A DNA stretch of 64,000 nucleotides, from positions 124,001-188,000 of the forward strand of contig CAZYIE010000001.1 in NCBI GenBank assembly GCA_964646755.1. The letters run 5' to 3'. Positions 63,001-64,000 of the stretch are shown in pieces (the first letter of the stretch is position 1; every line of letters starts with the position of its first letter). A program made the translations under genes and the position numbers. The notes below the pieces were generated by a model. That model was given only the letters and a program-made list of their open reading frames with translations. It did not search any database and was not told the DNA's origin. This stretch comes from MVRV01 sp964646755. Lineage in GTDB: Bacteria; Desulfobacterota; Syntrophia; Syntrophales; Smithellaceae.

Positions 63001-63072
63001 ACATGTTTTGAGGAAACGATATTTTGTGGCTAAGAGGCGGATTGCACCTACAACGTTTCCGTTTTTTTATTG

Positions 63073-63987
63073 TTACTTCCCGGCAATTTTAGGGTTAAGG
63101 AATGACGGCTCCAAAAATTCCGGATTCGGATACGTATAGAACCCTTTCCCGCTTTTCACTCCTAATTCTCCCCGCTTAATCATTTGCAAAAGCGCGTCCG
63201 GGGGAAAATCTTTCGGATCTTTAGAATCATTATAATAGGACATTTCGATGTCATAAACAACGTCCAGCCCTACTTTATCCATAAGCGCAAAAGGTCCCTC
63301 CTTCATTTTAGTGAAGATGCACCAGCCGCGGTCGGCATCGCGAAAATCAACAAATCCATTGCCCCACGTATAAAGAACCTGCCGTTTAATAGCCCGCCAC
63401 ACATTGTTGAAGCAGAAACCAAGAATTTCTTTATTAACTTTCAGCGGCACACAACCGAGAGATATGATCCAATCATATCCCGCTTGCATAACTTCGGGAG
63501 CAGTCTTTGTGCCGCCCAAGATATCCACCATGTTAACGCCTTGCAGTGGAAAATAAAAATGAATGTTCAGACATTTTTCCGGCCGGCCGCTGCTGACTTC
63601 CATCTTGGAAATTGGCAGTGACGAGCTATTGGAAGCCAAAATTGCCCCGGCAGGACTTTTTTTGCCCAGATCAGCAAATACTTTGTTTTTTAATTCGATG
63701 TTCTCCGGAACCGCTTCAATAACCAGATCAGCATTCTTCACAGCTTCGCCTAAATCAGTTAGCTGCAAAACCGCATCACGGCATATTTCCCAGCGATCCC
63801 AAGGAATTAAAGGAGTCACTTCTTTCGCTTTTAAATCTGACTGAAGCTTGTTATAGGTTGCCACAAATGCGTTCGGAATTGGATCGTAGGCGGTCACTGT
63901 ATAGCCCGCGTTTGCCGCCAGCATTGCTATTTGGACTCCCAAGATACCAGTGCCTACTAATGTGACATTTTCAATTTTTTTTGCCAT
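63073..63987 (-). CDS. 3-hydroxyacyl-CoA dehydrogenase
   Basis: NAD-dependent enzyme of 304 aa that oxidises 3-hydroxyacyl-CoA in beta-oxidation (or runs in reverse). The NAD motif is GTGILGVQIA near the N-terminus. The catalytic His is in NIHFYFP, preceded by ASNSSSLPIS. The C-terminal dimer domain contains GLDVVYDIEMSYYND and GKGFYTYPNPE. AGGAGG is 6 bases before ATG 63987. Syntrophic deltaproteobacteria carry many copies for fatty and aromatic acid degradation. Confidence 0.88.
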   Translation of the reverse strand: MAKKIENVTLVGTGILGVQIAMLAANAGYTVTAYDPIPNAFVATYNKLQSDLKAKEVTPLIPWDRWEICRDAVLQLTDLGEAVKNADLVIEAVPENIELKNKVFADLGKKSPAGAILASNSSSLPISKMEVSSGRPEKCLNIHFYFPLQGVNMVDILGGTKTAPEVMQAGYDWIISLGCVPLKVNKEILGFCFNNVWRAIKRQVLYTWGNGFVDFRDADRGWCIFTKMKEGPFALMDKVGLDVVYDIEMSYYNDSKDPKDFPPDALLQMIKRGELGVKSGKGFYTYPNPEFLEPSFLNPKIAGK

Positions 63988-64000
63988 GATTGCTCCTCCT

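Noticed and set aside
1..64000. CRISPR arrays, tRNA and rRNA genes
   Set aside because: No regularly spaced repeats with unique spacers and no cloverleaf or rRNA core sequences were seen by eye.

Overview
The window reads as an anaerobic Gram-negative bacterium, most likely a deltaproteobacterium of the Syntrophales type. This is inferred from gene content, not from a marker-gene comparison. Supporting signs are lpxC and LolA-independent envelope genes (LPS outer membrane), a NtrY/NtrX sigma-54 pair, a TRAP transporter, a ferritin-like diiron protein, a short anaerobe-type ThiC, and a two-gene SufC/SufB-like Fe-S system with no cysteine desulfurase or other suf genes beside it. Five runs of exactly 10 N interrupt genes. 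At three of them the reading frame does not continue across 10 bases, so they are scaffold placeholders of unknown true length.

Layout. 1-5.2 kb is an accessory patch: a partial IS21-family istA, a Cys-rich hypothetical, a TetR regulator, an MFS relic, a TVP38-like gene broken by one stop codon, a haloalkane dehalogenase and an HD-domain protein. 5.4-9.5 kb holds a J-domain protein and a minus-strand operon of a TPR-bearing response regulator, a soluble histidine kinase and a second TPR protein. 9.7-22.2 kb is one long plus-strand operon that is the most unusual part of the window: an MMPL exporter fused to a methyltransferase, a MscS channel, an LpxL-like acyltransferase, a small unknown protein, a BtrH-type acyltransferase, an ABC exporter pair, an acyl carrier protein, a complete ketosynthase, a ketosynthase-like protein without its catalytic Cys, and a B12-type radical SAM enzyme. 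It looks like a type II fatty acid/polyketide route that builds and exports an envelope lipid or pigment, related in logic to aryl polyene or flexirubin clusters but lacking visible ketoreductase, dehydratase and starter-ligase genes.

22.6-25.7 kb is a TPP-riboswitch-controlled thiamine operon (thiN-thiD-thiC). 25.7-28.9 kb carries a monooxygenase, a CCA/poly(A) nucleotidyltransferase, a SPOR-NlpC/P60 lipoprotein and a histone H1-like Lys/Ala repeat protein behind a clear sigma-70 promoter. 29.4-38.1 kb holds an FGGY kinase, a CBS protein, the minimal Fe-S pair, a TPR-CHAT lipoprotein, rfbB and a methyltransferase. 38.0-43.0 kb encodes a hybrid sensor kinase and a tandem-PilZ/GNAT-like protein in one operon. 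43.3-47 kb is a TRAP dctPQM operon preceded by a PhoU-domain relic, then a ferritin-like protein. 47-54.4 kb has an ABC-F ATPase, a 900-base gene-poor stretch, a TetR pair, a cNMP-binding protein, a 2-hydroxyacid dehydrogenase, a metallo-hydrolase and purC. 54.5-57.5 kb has a hypothetical-dnaJ pair, a lipoprotein and a flippase-like membrane protein. 57.5-64 kb, on the minus strand, is ntrX-ntrY, a DUF4390-like protein, lpxC and a 3-hydroxyacyl-CoA dehydrogenase.

No tRNA, rRNA or CRISPR array was recognised.
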